DNA from: Monarcha castaneiventris obscurior | Taxonomy: Eukaryota > Chordata > Aves > Passeriformes > Monarchidae | Assembly (NCBI GenBank): GCA_026261815.1 | Contig: JAMPIT010000174.1 | Span: 15,438,001-15,502,000, forward strand | Direction of reading: 5' to 3' | DNA length: 64,000 nt | Notes under the pieces: model-generated | Told to the model about the DNA's origin: nothing | Databases searched by the model: none | The model's input: the letters and a program-made list of their open reading frames with translations, nothing else | Shown here: piece by piece, positions 1 to 14,300 of the stretch | Layout: each line of letters starts with the position of its first letter | Position numbering within the stretch: the stretch's first letter is position 1 | Translations under genes and position numbers: made by a program

Positions 1-3000
1 TCTGCTGAAAAGACCTTGCTCTCTCATCACTGCCCAGTCTGATACTTTGTTCCTTAGAACACTCTAAACCTGAATAATTAGGGACTTCTGTGGTGTAAGT
101 TTGAACTCCCTCAGGCTGAGGATGTTTAACCATATTTTCCCCTTCAAAATTTCTACCCGAGGCTCGTCCTTAAAAGCAGCTATTCCAAATCATTAAATTA
201 AGAGGTGTCAGCAGAAAAACTCAAAAAATAACAGATGACAGGACATGAGATTTGAGGGATACTTATTGTGAGTATTTCAATGTCAAATATTAGCACTGCC
301 TCATGGAATGGTTGAGAATACAAACCTTGGGAGAAAGGAAAGTGGAGAAGAAAGGAAAGCAAATTTGTACCTCAGTTTGTACCCAATATGTCTGATTAAT
401 GGGGAGAGATTGATGCCTCTTAAAATGTAGAGCCAAGTTCAACTTTAAATGCAAAATTCTTAGAGTTTGGATGTTCTGAGTGAAAACATCTTGAAGATGA
501 AGCACTTTATGCCTATTAGTGCAAGTCGTGGGCCAGAATCCAGAGTTTATGGGGAAAGCCAGTGGAAAGTGGTCAGCCAAGGGATTTCCACCTTTCCTTG
601 GGAGCTTTTATTCTTGTCTTTTGTTCTTACAGTAATGTAAATGGAGAAATGCAGAGGCATTCTCATCCAAAATGCTTCATGCCCTGACATCAGGCAAAGC
701 TGTGCAGCACACAAGTTATCCATTCCCAGCCTTGGAAATCAGGACAGTGCACATGATTGACAAAAACAGAATTTACAGCAAGAGATGTCTTCCAACCCTG
801 CACAGCAAGCCTTTCTGAGCATATTTGGGTAATTAAAGTCAGGTACTGAGCAAGGAGATATCTGATGAATGTGGTTTTCTTTTCTGGTAGACTCCCTGGA
901 AATGAGGAAGACTGGATCATTGAGTGGGATTTAGGTTTTTGAAGCCTTAGTTCCAATTTAGGTGGAACAGGGATTTAGGCATTCCATTTCACACTGTCTA
1001 CTTAGACAGTAAGCTCCTCACAACAAGAATGATCTTCACATCTGAAGACATCTGTCAAAATTTAACAATTAAATAGGAAGGTCTTGATTAAAAAACAAGG
1101 ATAAGAATAAATCCAGGATTCCACTCTAGATGAGAAGGAGACTTTTAGGAAGCTGGATATGTATTCTACCACACATCATCCCGCCATCTTTAGAAATGTC
1201 ACTTTTCTTTCTTATTTCTCATCTTCTCTGTATAGACTGAAGGAAAAATTTCATTCTTGCTAGTGTTGTGTGAATAATATATGTATTATTCTTTAGAAAT
1301 ACCAACACACTAGAGAGAAGCAGCTAATATAAAACCTTGGATGAAAAGCTTTTATGCTAAACAGAACTTCAGATTAGCCTCTATGCTTAAATTTCCAAGT
1401 GTAAAAAATGGAGATAATACTCTTGCTTATAGTCTACAAGGGATTTTGAGGCCTGGAGTGGATGCCAGCTTATATAAGTATGATACATGTAACATAAACA
1501 GAGCCTACATAAGGCTTCATGAAACACGTAGACCTACACACAGTAGGTAAACAGTGCCTCAATTTCCTTTTTTTGAATTTCACACCAAACTTTACAATTG
1601 GTACCAGTGCAGATTAAATTACTGTTTTCCTGAAGGCCATTAAAAAAAAATAATTAAAACCTGGAAAATACTTAGGTTGGACAATTCTTTAATGCAGTCA
1701 GTTACTAAAATAAATAAAAAAGCTGTCATCATGATCAAGGTTTTCAGCAATCCCTTAGCTGTGACTGATTTCATACAGTATTTGCTTTTTATCTCTGTTA
1801 AAAAGTGGACACTGACATTAAAGCCTGTTGCTAGCAGGGTGAGCAGAGTCAAGGAGAATCCAGTCTGCTGCCTAACCCAAGACTAAGTAGAACAGTGTTG
1901 ATTTAATAGTTACAAGATAATATAGAGAACAAACCAACAAAGCCAGAAAAACCAATAAAAAAAATACCACCCCACCTCCCCCAACCAACCAAACTAAATT
2001 TTTATGAAATTCAGTGCTTTGAGCTCATGAAAATAGTAAATCAAAGGAAGAAGTCACAACAACTTGTCTGTATCATGAAATAAGAGCAGCAGTTTCTACC
2101 TGAATTAGTATAGCAGGAGGAAAAACATCTCTGGTTTGGGGGATTTTGTCAGATATAGAGACAATGGCGGGATGCAAATGTCTAATGAATATATAAATAG
2201 TGCACATTTGTTGTTAGCTCTTTAACTCAGTAGACACTTAACATTCAAGATGTTTATATGTAGCTTTTTCTCCAAGTGAATACATCATAATTGTATTGAA
2301 AAATACCCCCAAATATAAACTGTTCGGAAAACATGAAAAAAACAGAAGAAATGCCTGTGGTGGGTTAAGAATTCTAAAGATATTTTAGGAAAGTGTTAGG
2401 GAAGATTGTCTTCAAAAGGTGTCTTCAAAAGGTGCCTCCAAAAGATTAATCCCATCTCCATGTAAGAGTTTAAATGGGTCATTTTGTTGAGGTGCTTGTT
2501 GTTGTCCATTGAATTCAAAGGGAACCCTAAAGTAACAATCTCTGTAAGTTTAAAATTTATGTGAACACCTGAAAGCATCACAGTCCACGCTCTGTTGTAT
2601 TAGATGTTTGATAAAGACACACAGGACACTGAGCACATCTTGGCTTCACAACAGAGCTTGGAGGATGAAGCCACAGTAACCTGGGAGAAATCCAACTTCA
2701 AAACTGAAAGCTGCAGAGTTGGTCAAGAATCTACCAAAAAAATGTTTCCCAAGAAAACAAGAATTCTTGAAACACACAACAGATTTGATAGGAAATATGC
2801 TCTCAAAAAGCAAGTAAAAGCAAATGTCACTCCAGAACTGTTAATAATTGGGTGGCTAAGGAATGAGTCTGAGTTATGAAAATTGAAGTTCAGATTCCTG
2901 ATTTGAATTATGTATAGGGAAAAATTCCTTTTAGCACCCTACTGGAATACCCTTTTACTGTCCTATGAGGACTGCCTCTATGTCTTTGAAAATCTTTACA

Positions 3001-6000
3001 GTCTTAGTTTAATTTTTGTTTGGAACACATAAATTTCGGGAATCTCATAACTTTTTTTCCCCAAGCACAACTCCTGCTTGCTGTAACCATAACTTATCAG
3101 GCAGCCAACAAGGAAAAAAAAACCCCAAACCAGTATTAAATTCTGCTGCATCTAGACAAGAAATATATACAAGACTGATCCAAAAGCCACTTAAAAGCAT
3201 GAAACATTTTACGGGGTTTGATTGTGCACAAATAAATTTCACATATATGCATACAGTGCTTATAGATACACAGTATGCAAGCTACACCAATTTTTCCTGA
3301 ATATTGAGATATGTATCACTCTAACAGTACAGTTCAGAATAGAAATAATGTCTTTTTTTATATTTAAATATCTCTGCACACCTAAATGCCATTCCAACAA
3401 GCAGAGATGGCATGTTTATGTACAACTATTTTTGAAAAGTAGATGCCATTTGTTTATGACAATGAAAGACAGGGAGAAGTACATATATGAACAGGTATAT
3501 AAATTCATTAAATTGCTTTTTATGTGCACATCCTCAAACATAAATTTGCAATTTGGCAATCCATCTTCTTCCAGACTCCCTCCAATATTGCAGCAGTGGT
3601 GAGAAATCCAGAAATCATTATCCAGCCTTCAATCAGTAGCTTAAAGGCTGGGGTAACTTGCTTTATCTTAATAGTAAGATAGTGACTGGCAAGAGCAATA
3701 ACACTGAGATAAGACTGGATTCATATCACTCCTTGTCAACATTCTTGGCACGCTACTCATTTTTTATTCTTGAATAGAGACCAAATTAATCCTAACTTAT
3801 AAAATTACTGGTGGCAATGCCTGGAATGTTGTAGAAGCCTTAGTGATATCTCAGTTTTAGAGACGTTTGGCTCTCATAACTTTTTATAGAACAGTTTGCT
3901 AAAGGATAAGCTTATTTAATTCAGACAGAGAAGCATATTTCATGAGGTGTTCTCACATCACTGAAGACGTGTGAAAGGCTGTTTGTCACTGCTGTCTTTG
4001 CTTAGTCCATAGATGGGGTAGCACATCTGCCCTCTGTGAGATTCTGGTCTGGGGGGGAGTGAAATACTTGTTAATAAAAGTTAAAGGTGGGTCTAAGGAG
4101 ATGAGAACATTTGGTTCTTATCCTTCCAGCACCAGATCTTTAAGAATATAAAACATCTTCAATAAACTATTCTGAAGTCCGTCAGCATTCCCGGGTTCTA
4201 CTGAAAGCCACAGCAAGTCCCCGGCTCTGCCATGTTCCCTGCCCCAGGCTCTGCTGCAGCTGGTTCTGGATGTCCAAGGATGGTATTTACACCCTTGGAG
4301 AGGTCGTGCAGCAAGGCCAGTCCATGGGTGCTGGCTGTGAACTTCATTCAGGAACGTTGTTTTTTGGTTTTCTTTTTCTGAGGTACACCTTGCAGCCAAT
4401 GTAATAGTGATCATGTTAACATTCCACCCATTAAAGGTGGTGGACACTTATTTGGCCAAATGCAAGGAAAGGAATAATTTCACTTATTAAATCAAGGGAT
4501 GTCAAAATAGGGAAGGGAAATTACTCCCCTAAAATAAAGCATTAAGCATACATATCACAGTCATCATGCCTGGCTTTGTTTTTGCTAAAAATAAAAGGTA
4601 TACCCGGTTCAATTTACTTCAACATCTTACACTGGTTTGGGATGTAGGAAATACATGCTACTAACCCCTAAAAAGAAACACACTTCTCATAATTCTTACA
4701 AGGATTTTAGGATGGTAGAGTGCCCTGGAAAATTTTAGGATGATGTTTTGTTTTATAAATTCACCCTGTATTTGTTAATTAAACTTCTTTTTTTGTTTTT
4801 GAAAGAAAAAAGTCTTCATGACTCTTTGGTAGACATGAGTATGAGTCTTTCATCATTCGAAAGGAGGGTAAAAATATCTAGAAAAAAACATGGCTACAAG
4901 AGTATCTTCCTAATTAAACACTATGACTGCAGTATAGAGTCTCACACCACATTGTAAATATGAAATTAAGGATCCTAGATGAAATGTCAGAAGCTTTTTC
5001 TTATGAGTTTATATCAGCAACTTGATTATCATATTGATTCTGCATATCAATGAGATAACATCCCACAGTGTTTATTCTTCACCCAATTGCTTTCTTGAAC
5101 ATAATAAAATTAAATCCAATATGATATTAAATGTAAACATACACTGATATTATATGTAAATATCCATTTAAATATCTCTCTGCTTATTGATATTCAAATT
5201 CTCTCTGCAAGTGTAACATTGCTAACTACAATAATATATTTTTCAACCTTCATCCAGGGACTGGAACTAAAAAGAGGATAATCTATTTCTATTCCTTTCC
5301 ATAATAACATTGCATTATTTATGTAGAAGAAAATGAAAATAGTAAGTCTATTCCGCCTGAACTTCGCTTCTTAGTTGATCCCTCCTGATTGGTCTTGGAA
5401 AGCAGAATGGAAAAAAAGAATGCGATGCACATGCTAAACTGGTGCTGGCCAGACTGAGCAGACAATTTTTACCCTGCCCTCCACAAATCAAGAGCTATAT
5501 TTAGACTGTAAACTCCTGACCCAGGCAACCTCTTTGTTCTGTGTTTGTACTGAGACCGATACTGTGGGGCCCCAGCCTTGTCACTGGCCTCTTGTGTAAC
5601 ACAGTAAAACAACTGAAAACAACTTATTTTCTGTCTTGGAGAACTGGAGGCCTTGATGTTGTGGGTTTCTTTTGTGCAGTGACATTGTGTGTTCTCAACA
5701 TGTTCAGCAGTGACTCAGAATATGATCCTGTGCTGCTCCAACACCATCATTACTGGTACTACTTGCACCCACAGGCGGGAGCCTGGATCCCTTTTTTTTT
5801 CTGAACTGGTGCATTTGTTCTGATCATCCTATGTTCAGATCCCAGTAAGTCACCTATGGAGACAAGTTATTTCTCTGTGATGCTTAGGATTTGCAGTCAC
5901 CAGCCTATGCCAGCTCCCTACAAAACCTTGTCCTTTTTCCTTCCATGCTGCTTTGATTCAAATATCTACCCAGATCTTCCATTACTAAAATAAAGCTAAA

Positions 6001-6004
6001 AGCT
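1..6004. other. Unique AT-rich non-coding DNA
   Basis: No gene is recognised in this stretch. All frames are short (the longest is 126 codons at 3222-3602), have no recognisable motif, and overlap on both strands as expected of AT-rich non-coding DNA. A 13-bp triplication at 2408-2446 is listed separately. The part at 4118-4447 is somewhat richer in G and C and carries a 109-codon minus-strand frame, but nothing in its translation is familiar and I see no promoter or splice context. Intergenic or intronic DNA is the simplest reading. Confidence 0.7.
2408..2446. repeat. 13-bp tandem triplication
   Basis: The unit GTCTTCAAAAGGT occurs twice without change (2408-2420 and 2421-2433). A third copy with three differences follows (2434-2446, GCCTCCAAAAGAT). 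Two identical neighbours beside a diverged third suggest an old duplication and a more recent one, by replication slippage. No function is implied. Confidence 0.85.
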
Positions 6005-6150
6005 TCATAGAATCACAGAATGGTTTCAGTTGGAAGGGACCTTAAAGATCACTTGTTTCCAACCACCTGCCATGGACAGGGACACCTTCCACTAGATCAG
6101 GTTTCTCCAACTTGGCCTTGAAAACTTCCACAGATGGGGCAGCCACAACT
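6005..6150 (-). mobile_element. CR1 LINE 3' fragment
   Basis: On the plus strand this reads as the reverse of a CR1 3' end. It opens with the reversed octamer tail (TCATAGAATCACAGAATGG), then the reversed 'aaggtcccttccaac' block, and ends in the 'gatggggcagccaca' segment. The element is 5'-truncated to about 146 bp, as is usual for CR1, and has no coding part. Several changes from the general CR1 pattern, for example in the segment after 6048, suggest moderate age. CR1 is the dominant LINE of bird genomes. Confidence 0.93.
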
Positions 6151-9126
6151 TAATGCTTTTAATAAGCTATATATAAGCCAATTGCAATTAACAAAATGTT
6201 AATTTTTCCAGGCAGTCAATAGAGGATAGATTTGACATTGTATTACTCCAGTACAAAGTAAACATGTTTCAGACAATTTTTATTTTGGAGCTTTCTTATT
6301 CAACAAAGCAAACAGAATAAGGAGCACTAAAATCTCTAACAAGCTTTCACTTAATTCAAAATAACAGGTATGGAATTATTTAGCCAAGATACTAAAAAGA
6401 TCACTGGAAAATTGTTCCAAATAAAGCAACTTATATCCCACTTGGAAGGATGGACTCTTCCTTTAATTTCTTTCTGTGTTTTTTTAACTTGTTGCACGAA
6501 AAAGGGGAAAGCTGAATCAATCCATCAAAATTTTACAGTTCAAAACTAAGCAACTGAACTGTTGAGAAAATATATTTTCCATTCAGAATTGAACCCAAAG
6601 AAAACTGGTGATTTAACAAGAACTAATCACAGAGCTGAAAAAAAAAGTAGTTTCTTTTTTTTGTGTTGTTTTACAACTTCATGTAATTACACATCTGAAA
6701 TAAAAATTATGGCTGTGGGCTCATGTTTGGTACTTTGCCTCTTAATACATGATATTACACTTGACTTCTCCTTTTGCAATTGTCAGTAGATAAGAACATA
6801 ATTGCTTTCTTTGTCTAATCTTGCCTTTGTGCTCCTAGCTCTCCACTTTACATAAGACTATTTTCCATGTTGTAGTGGTCGATGTGTTGTAACTTTAACA
6901 GTCTACACAGTTTACTGTCACTTTCTCGTTCATAACTACTGAAAATAATTTATCTCAAATGCTTTATTTGATTGGTTATCTTAATTGAATTCTGTGAAAA
7001 AAAAATGTAATATGGATGTTGCTAGCCCTGACACAGGGATTTTATAGCCTGAGAGCAGTTCTTTTCTAGAAAGAATTTCCCTATTAGAGATGCTTCCTTT
7101 TTTATAAACTGCTCCTTGAAAATACTTGATGTTTTATTTTAAGAGATACCAACCTATTTGTAAGTTCATGGGAAATCATAATGAGAACTTACTTCCAGGT
7201 AATTGCCCAGCTCATATATTATATAATAAAGAAACGTCTATAGAGAATCACTATTTGATGTTACAGATTATGTAGTAAATGTTTGGTTACTTTTTGATAT
7301 TTATCAGAAGAATTTGAGTGATAGAGGTAAATTTATTTGCCCAACATATAATTAATGAAATGGATGATATTTGTTAAACACACCTCTCGGAAACGTTAAA
7401 AAAAAGAAAAAAGATGCATCCAAATAGTATTTACTTTTTTTTACTACTTTTCTTTATAATTATGGACCAGTCAAGATTACCCAGATGAAAATGAAAATCC
7501 CTTAGGGTGATGAGTACCCCTTAAAAGACTGAGGGCAGCAAGAAAAAGGTATATCAGTATTGCATTGTGAACCATACAAGCTTAAAATTAAAAAAATCTC
7601 ATATTCTTCTGCTAAATTTATGACCTTGTGTATCTGTCATAGGGAATTTATAAAAAAGAATTGATCCTAAATACTTTGGCTATAAAGAAGTGGAAAGGGA
7701 TTTAGTTCATGGAAAGGTTTGGTTTCACATTTTGATTTCAGCACACCAAATAACCTCACCTGATCCCTCCACTTTCTCTGAAGAAGTCCTGACTTCCCAC
7801 GAAATTGTGAGCATTATTGAGGGATTGAAATTTGATAAGGTGTGGGGGCTGGGGGCCTGGAGTGTTTGTCTGAGGAATATTGTGTGTTTAGAGATTCAGC
7901 TCAGGGTGTCTGTGAGATGAGGATTGCTCTAGAAAACAGCCAGAAGTTTTGTCTTCAAATCTCAACTCTGAACTTCTGAAAGGTTGTGAACTTTTATTTT
8001 CTCCAATTCGGTCTCCAAAGCAAAATATTTCCTGTTTTTCGAGCAGATATGAATAGGCTGCTAGAACTGGCTAACCATTGATTGTTAAAGCTGCACCAAA
8101 AATTAAAACTGTTTTCAATTGCACCCTTTTCAGTTTTAGGAGTAGTGATTAAAAATGTATTGAACTGTTTGAGATCCAACAGGCACAATTTTAAAAAACA
8201 AAAACTTGCGAATGTAGTAAGACCATTGAGGTCCTTAGGAATGTACAGCTGAAAGAAAAATAAGAGAGATAACTTGTGAAAGTTGAAATACTGTTCCATA
8301 TTACAAGTTGGGAATCCAAATCACAGTAATTCCAGCACAGCGCAGGAACATCAGGAATTGTTATTGATTACTGATAATTCCTTCTGTCTCCAGCGCCTCT
8401 CTGGTGACTTCTCTACTGGTAACTCAAGACAGCCTGAAAACAGATAGCACTTCGAGGCTCATTTCCAAACAGATGAACTCTATCACCTTCCAAAAACATC
8501 GTGGTTGCGCCTCAGGCTACCTCAGCACAGCTGGGTGCCACATTTGGGTGGAAGAAGTGGGGTTGACAGCATAAAACTTTCAAAGCCATCCTGTATCTGA
8601 ACTCAGGTGCTCTTGTGCTCCACTGGTGCCTGGAAGGAACTCTTTCAAGGGCAAATCCTCTCTGACTCTGAAGGTCCAGGCTTAGCTCTCCATCATTTAG
8701 TTCCTGCTGCATGGCCACTGTTTTCCCTGGAAAACAGGGGGGTCACCTGTGGAAAGGTACTTGTGGCACCTCAGAAAACTTGGCATCTAGAGACACAAGA
8801 AGTGTGATATCCACATCACCCCTTTGCTTGGAACTGGACTGAAAAACCTCCTGAGCAGAGAAATTAAGCCCAGGGTCCAGATTTGAAAGCTAATACAGGT
8901 GGTCATTAGGCACAGCTTAGTGGCGCAAGGCACAAGTTGCACTCACTGACCTGTGGGATATAAAACACCACCAGGCAGCTCTTGCACTGTGGTTTTCATC
9001 AAGGAAAACCCAGGTAGTTTGAGAAGGAGGTGAACCAGGTTGATTAGATGGGAAAGCTGAGGCTGGGACTTGAGCTGTGTGGTACTAACTGAAGTGGCCA
9101 TTTAAATGAAACCCTTTGCTTAGATT

Positions 9127-9143
9127 TAAAAAAAAAAAAAAAA
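9127..9143 (+). repeat. Poly-A run
   Basis: A run of about 17 A bases is followed by A/C-rich sequence. No retrotransposed body is recognisable upstream and no flanking target duplication was seen, so a simple-sequence origin is as likely as the tail of a decayed retrocopy. Confidence 0.8.
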
Positions 9144-10818
9144 CAACAAAACAACCACATGGAAAATAATTCTACCTGCACTTTGTTGTCCTCTTTGTTC
9201 ATTTTTCACCTTTTGAAGCTGTACAAGAGCCTCTTGGCATTTTCAATATGATTAACACAGCTATAGAATGGATTCAAAGTCAGAGGGTGGCTTGGCCTAA
9301 GATTGCTTTTAAAGAATAACATGTATTGTTTTAAGGTGTCAGCAGTGTTGTGCATCGTGCACTAAGCTCTCCCCTGTCTTCCTGTGTTTAAAGGGATTTC
9401 AGAACAGATATTTTAACTCCAGCTGCACAAGTCAGAGTTCACGTGTACAGCAAAGCAATAACTTGTTGCAGGTTGGAAGAAGGCAAAATTTACAGGTAGA
9501 TACTGTCAAAGAGGTTTTGCTGGATCTGAACAGATTCAGTGGCTTTAATAGGTGAGTGTGGAACAGTCATACTTGGCAGGACTGGTTTAGGACCACTTGG
9601 ATTTGGACTTTGATTCTACTCTATAGCCCAGACCACAGTCACCTTGACTTTCTGCACATTCTCACCCCATGCCAAAACATCACCAGAGTGGCTGAGTGTT
9701 TTTCATTATGATATTTTGAGAAAGATGATAAAATACTTGCTATTACATGCATTTCAGAGTGAAATTCCTGCCCAGTTCTGCAGAATGATTTTGGATTATG
9801 CCATTTTTATGCCTTCCTTGAGTTTTATGGCAGGTCTCAGACCAAAGCCCTAGAAGCAATGATTTCTATTGTTACATCTTTATTATAAGTAGCACTAATA
9901 ACGCCACTTTAAGACTGAGCAAACACAAAAAAAACTGGGAGAGGAAAAAGATATGTGGTTTTGCACTACAGACCATACAACACCAATAAATTAATAATTT
10001 TACATGTGATCTGTAGCACTCGCTTCACTCAGCAGTAATAAAGTTTATAGATTTGTTTTCATATTTCTATAAATTGATTTGGTAAACATTTTATACAGAA
10101 CTTCTTGGACATTAAGAGGTATGAAATTCCACATCATCTGAAAAAACCCAAGAAAAACTATTTTATTGATATTAGAGTCAATCAAGAAACCAAACAAATT
10201 TATCCAAACACTTACAAATATAATATTTCCTTTCAGTTGTTTTTATTGAAATAACCTTTTATGACTATTAATAGCTTTCATGTAACATCAGTTTCAGCAG
10301 CCTGACCTGACTCTAGACACAAAGCTAAATGTAAACTAATGAGCACTTAACTTTCCATTACATAAATGGACATTTATCAGATGACAAATTAAAACCAATA
10401 AGACACCAAGACAAATGTGCTGTCAACAGCATTAAGATGGGTAATTTTCACTACTCCCCTGAACTGCACATTAATAAGCATTCCCTATTGCAGTTTATTC
10501 AGGGCTTTGATATTGATTTTTACAGCAGTCCAGCACAAGTCAAAGTTCCTCCACACAGCACAGTGTTGAGTCCCACAAGAAATATGGTAAATGTGAGTGT
10601 GGTATTGAAGCCACGATGACTAGAGAAGTCAAATATGCAGAAAAGTTATTTCAGGAGAGGATACAAAAAATACAAGGTTGTTTTTTTTTTTGTACATAGG
10701 CTCATTTTTAGAAATATGTCTCCAGATATTTCAGCATTGTGAGAACATTAATTATTCAGCACAGAAATGCAAAGGTTAATCTTTTTAAAAAAAAGAATAA
10801 AAGAGAGATAGTTTAAGG

Positions 10819-10840
10819 TAGTTTGCTTTAGTTTGCTTTA
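10819..10840. repeat. 10-bp tandem duplication
   Basis: The unit GTTTGCTTTA occurs twice in direct succession (10821-10830 and 10831-10840), with TA before the first copy matching the end of the unit. This is a short slippage-type duplication with no evident function. Confidence 0.85.
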
Positions 10841-11282
10841 CAGCTAACTGACTTAATGCATGCAGTTTAACTTCAAACTTAGGAAGTTTTCGTTTTTATT
10901 TGACAAAGCCTTTAATTTCTTCAAGAAGCAAATTTCTAACAGGAGATGATCGGTTCAGTCATGCCTCTGAACAACATTTTCACAGAATAAGGATGCAACT
11001 CCTACTGATGTTAACCCTTGCCTGAATCCTGGGAATAACATCTCAGCCTTAATGAGCAAATGCCACATGTGATAAGAAGCCTCTGATGATGAGCTGCAAA
11101 ATATAAGTGACTAGGTTATAATTGAGCAATGAGATCTAGCCGAGTGAAAGACATTTGTGGAGTGGATTGTGGATGCAGTTAATGATTCTTAGTGCTCACT
11201 GCCTGTGTTCATCATGTCATGAAGAGGCAGAGTTCACTGGCTGTCAGAAGCAGAGGATGCAGAATGGAGAGATGTGGGATTT

Positions 11283-11328
11283 CTGCCACTGACTCACTAA
11301 GTGAACATGTGAAATCACTTAACCTATG
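11283..11328 (+). mobile_element. MIR-like SINE relic (core part)
   Basis: The order 'ctgccactgactcac', 'gtgaacatgtgaaatcactt' and 'aacct' follows the well-known MIR/CORE-SINE pattern (cannot be placed on a short motif alone): 'gccacttactagctgtgtgacctt', 'gcaagtcactt', 'aacctctctgtgcct'. Only about 45 bp are recognisable and divergence is high, as expected of an element that predates birds. I infer the assignment by eye; a profile search with amniote CORE-SINE models would settle it. Confidence 0.55.
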
Positions 11329-14300
11329 ATTAACACAGCACCTGTATGAACAGCCATTGAAATCTGGTGAATTAGTGTTGTAATTTAATGCAGGGAATTA
11401 CATATAAATCTACATATTGGGGCTAGAAAAAATTGGAGAGAAGAAGGCTGAAATCAGCCTGTGTGATACTGAGGGATAGGGGCAGTTTTGGTGTGTGGAT
11501 GAAACCCAGGCACACTGAATAGATGAGACGTGAAAACACACAAGGACTGGTGTACCCATAACCAGATACTTTTGGCCCCGTTAAGGTGGGCAGATTGAAC
11601 CGTGTTTTTCCTTAGGACTAGAAAACCCTAACCATGGGGAAACAGCATAAATTCTAATGTCTACAAGAGGGAAAAAAATAATGCTTTTTTAATTTTAAAG
11701 ATTAGAAATGTGTTAATTTTTAGAGTCAGAAACTCAAAGTAGGACTGATCTGACAAAAGGTGAGTGTTTGTCTGAGCTTGTGCTTTGGAGTATTGAGAAT
11801 CTGGGCTCCATGAGAGTCAGTGGAGATTAGGGGCAAGGCTTATCTGATGAAATGTAGCTGTCTGAAATAGGATGAGACACTTGGATGTATTGACTGTCTC
11901 TCTCTACTAGGGGAGTTTGGAGTTACTTGGTGAAATGCTGAAACCAATTTGTCTGTGTACATCCAGAAACCCCCGTGTGTTTGGATGAATTCCACCTTGT
12001 GCAATACAGACATTGTAAAAAAAAAAAAGCCCAATGTTTTACATTTCTTTTGTCTTATAGATAACCCTGAAAACACTTTCAGGAGCAGCTTGTACTTTTC
12101 AATTAGTATTTATTGTATTCAATCTGAGATGCTTCAGTGGGGTCCAGTCACCAGTGGCTGGAGACCCATTGTCTGCCAAAAAAACAAGTTCATTTAAGGC
12201 AGATAGATGAAGACAGTCCAGACTCTACAAGTGCATTTCAGTTTTGCACGTAAACCCAGTTAACAGCATAAATAAACCCTGGAATGATTTGCCGGAGTTT
12301 GAAACTGCTCCCAGCTTTGTGCAGCTATCTGTGTGAAAATCTTCCCTGTAGCTTCAGTTTCACAAAACCAAAAAAAAGCCTTCTTTCTATTTGAACTTTC
12401 ATAGCAAGAGATTGGTTTAATCTTAAAAATAACTGAATGGGCATTCATGGAAAATAATTCCATCCCTTGCAATGCATTTTTAAGGACTCAGGGTCTGTGT
12501 TTGGCATGTGTGGATAGTGAGAAGTTTTGACCTTTTCTCTCTTAACCACCCAATGATAGGGAATGTAGGGAATATTTTCTGCTATCACCTCAATTCCTGT
12601 CAAACTTAACCTCTCCCTGGAATTAATTAAGAAAGCTTATTTAATTAGCCCTTTCTTGATGACATGTTTTCAGAGGAGATGCTCAGGTGTCTGTTGTTGA
12701 TGGTACAATGTGACCCAACAAGCACCTGCATGGCTGTAGAGCAGTGGAAGCAGTGAGCAGTGTTTTCAGCATCAGGACTTGGTGTTTGCCACTGTAACTC
12801 ACTTTATACTTTAATGTCAGCTAGTTCTTTAAGATTTAAAAGGAACATTAGGCTGAAATTGTGTTTTTTTCCCCAGATTTTCTTATTTGTAGAGATGTAA
12901 GAATTTGCTGATTGATGCCTTCTGTGCTTGGTCACTCCAGAAAAAAATATGTGAGGATGCTGACAGGCTGAAATGTAACACATTAAAGTGAGTACTTTTT
13001 TCTTTTACTTTATTTTGGAAACTTGCACAGTCTGCCTAAGTGTTCTGTTTGGAAAAGGAGTCAAATGCTTCTTTAAGGAAAACCTCATGGTAGGGAAATT
13101 CTTGTCTCTGTTTTACATTAGAGGCTAATAAAGACTTCTATCCTTTAAGTATTTAACTGTTTGGTTCCATCCTTTAAAGCAGGCTGCTTGTGTCCTGCCT
13201 ATTGTGACTCGATGGGCTCAATGTGCTGCTGAGTGTTCCTGGAAAGAACTTGTAATATATCTGTTTTTTAGCCAAACCAAAAACAGTGCTAGTGGCCTTG
13301 CTAGGGATGACATTCAACACTGGGAAACATGAAAAACCTTTCTGAGGAGCAAATATTTACCTTTCACATAGGCTAGACAGTACTAGGAGTCTGGTTTTTT
13401 TAAAGCTCCCCTGAGGGAAGTTTTTTGGGCGTTGTGACTTTGCAGAGCATTTCCATTTCAATGGACACACTGCATCCACATTTGTGACCAGGAGAAACAT
13501 AGAAATCTCTCTGGGGAAGGCTTTGATCTCATGAAGGGATGTCTCAGAGAGGACTTCTTCACTCATGCAGAGAAGGTCAAAAGCATCGAGGCTCTGCATG
13601 GCTCTGCACATTCCCAGGAATGGCTGGGAATGTCCCTCTTTGCCTGTGGGGAGGCCTGGGAAAACAAATACTTCTTCCTTTGCCAGGATAAACAAACCAT
13701 GGAGCTCATTGGCAGTCAAAGGAAATTGGGCAGCTTTTTGCTACGATTATGGCAGAGCACTAGTGAAGGCAAGGATTTGCTGTCATGAAGTGAGAAAATT
13801 GCCCAGGTCCCAGGTCCTGCACTGGGCTCTGTACAAGCTGGCAATGCTTGGGATGTGCTGTACAAGGAGCTCAAAACCTCCACTGTTTGCTCTTGAAGTA
13901 CCTGCTTTCAGTAGCTTTTCCCTGAACTGTTTGCAAATGTACACAAGCTTTTCTTTGAAGGACACTCCAATTCCTCAGTTGGCTCAGACAGACTTTGGAA
14001 TGAGTAGATGACCTTTCAGTCCTCTCAGCTTTCAGGGTTTTCTGCTCCTCTCTTCCTTCAGCCCCCTTTTGCCCTCAGTGAGATGCATCTGCTTTTTCCT
14101 AAGCTGTGTCACAGTCAAAAGGATCACTGGTACTGAAACCCCCTTTTTCTAGTAATATCTTCATTACTGCAGAAATGTGGCGTTGCATTTTAGGTCTCAC
14201 AGGCACATCCTCAGGGGTTATTTTGAGAGATGATGCTGGCAATGCCTGGTCTCACCTCCACCATGAGTCCTCTTAGCACAGGATAATTGACCCTTCCCTC

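Larger units (their letters stand above)
6151..11282. other. Unique non-coding DNA
   Basis: No gene is recognised. The stretch holds a 16-18-base A run near 9127-9143 followed by A/C-rich DNA, and a 10-bp tandem duplication at 10821-10840. The longest frame (101 codons, minus strand, 7994-8299) has no familiar motif and only a low-complexity phenylalanine-rich start. The part at 8480-9080 is richer in G and C, with frames on both strands, but I see no splice or promoter context that would support an exon. Confidence 0.65.

Noticed and set aside
4118..4447. 109-codon minus-strand frame in a G+C-richer patch
   Set aside because: No familiar translation, no splice or promoter context.
13565..14011. 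148-codon plus-strand open frame as a gene
   Set aside because: A comparable frame exists on the opposite strand in the same G+C-richer patch, no motif is recognised and no promoter or splice signals pair with it.
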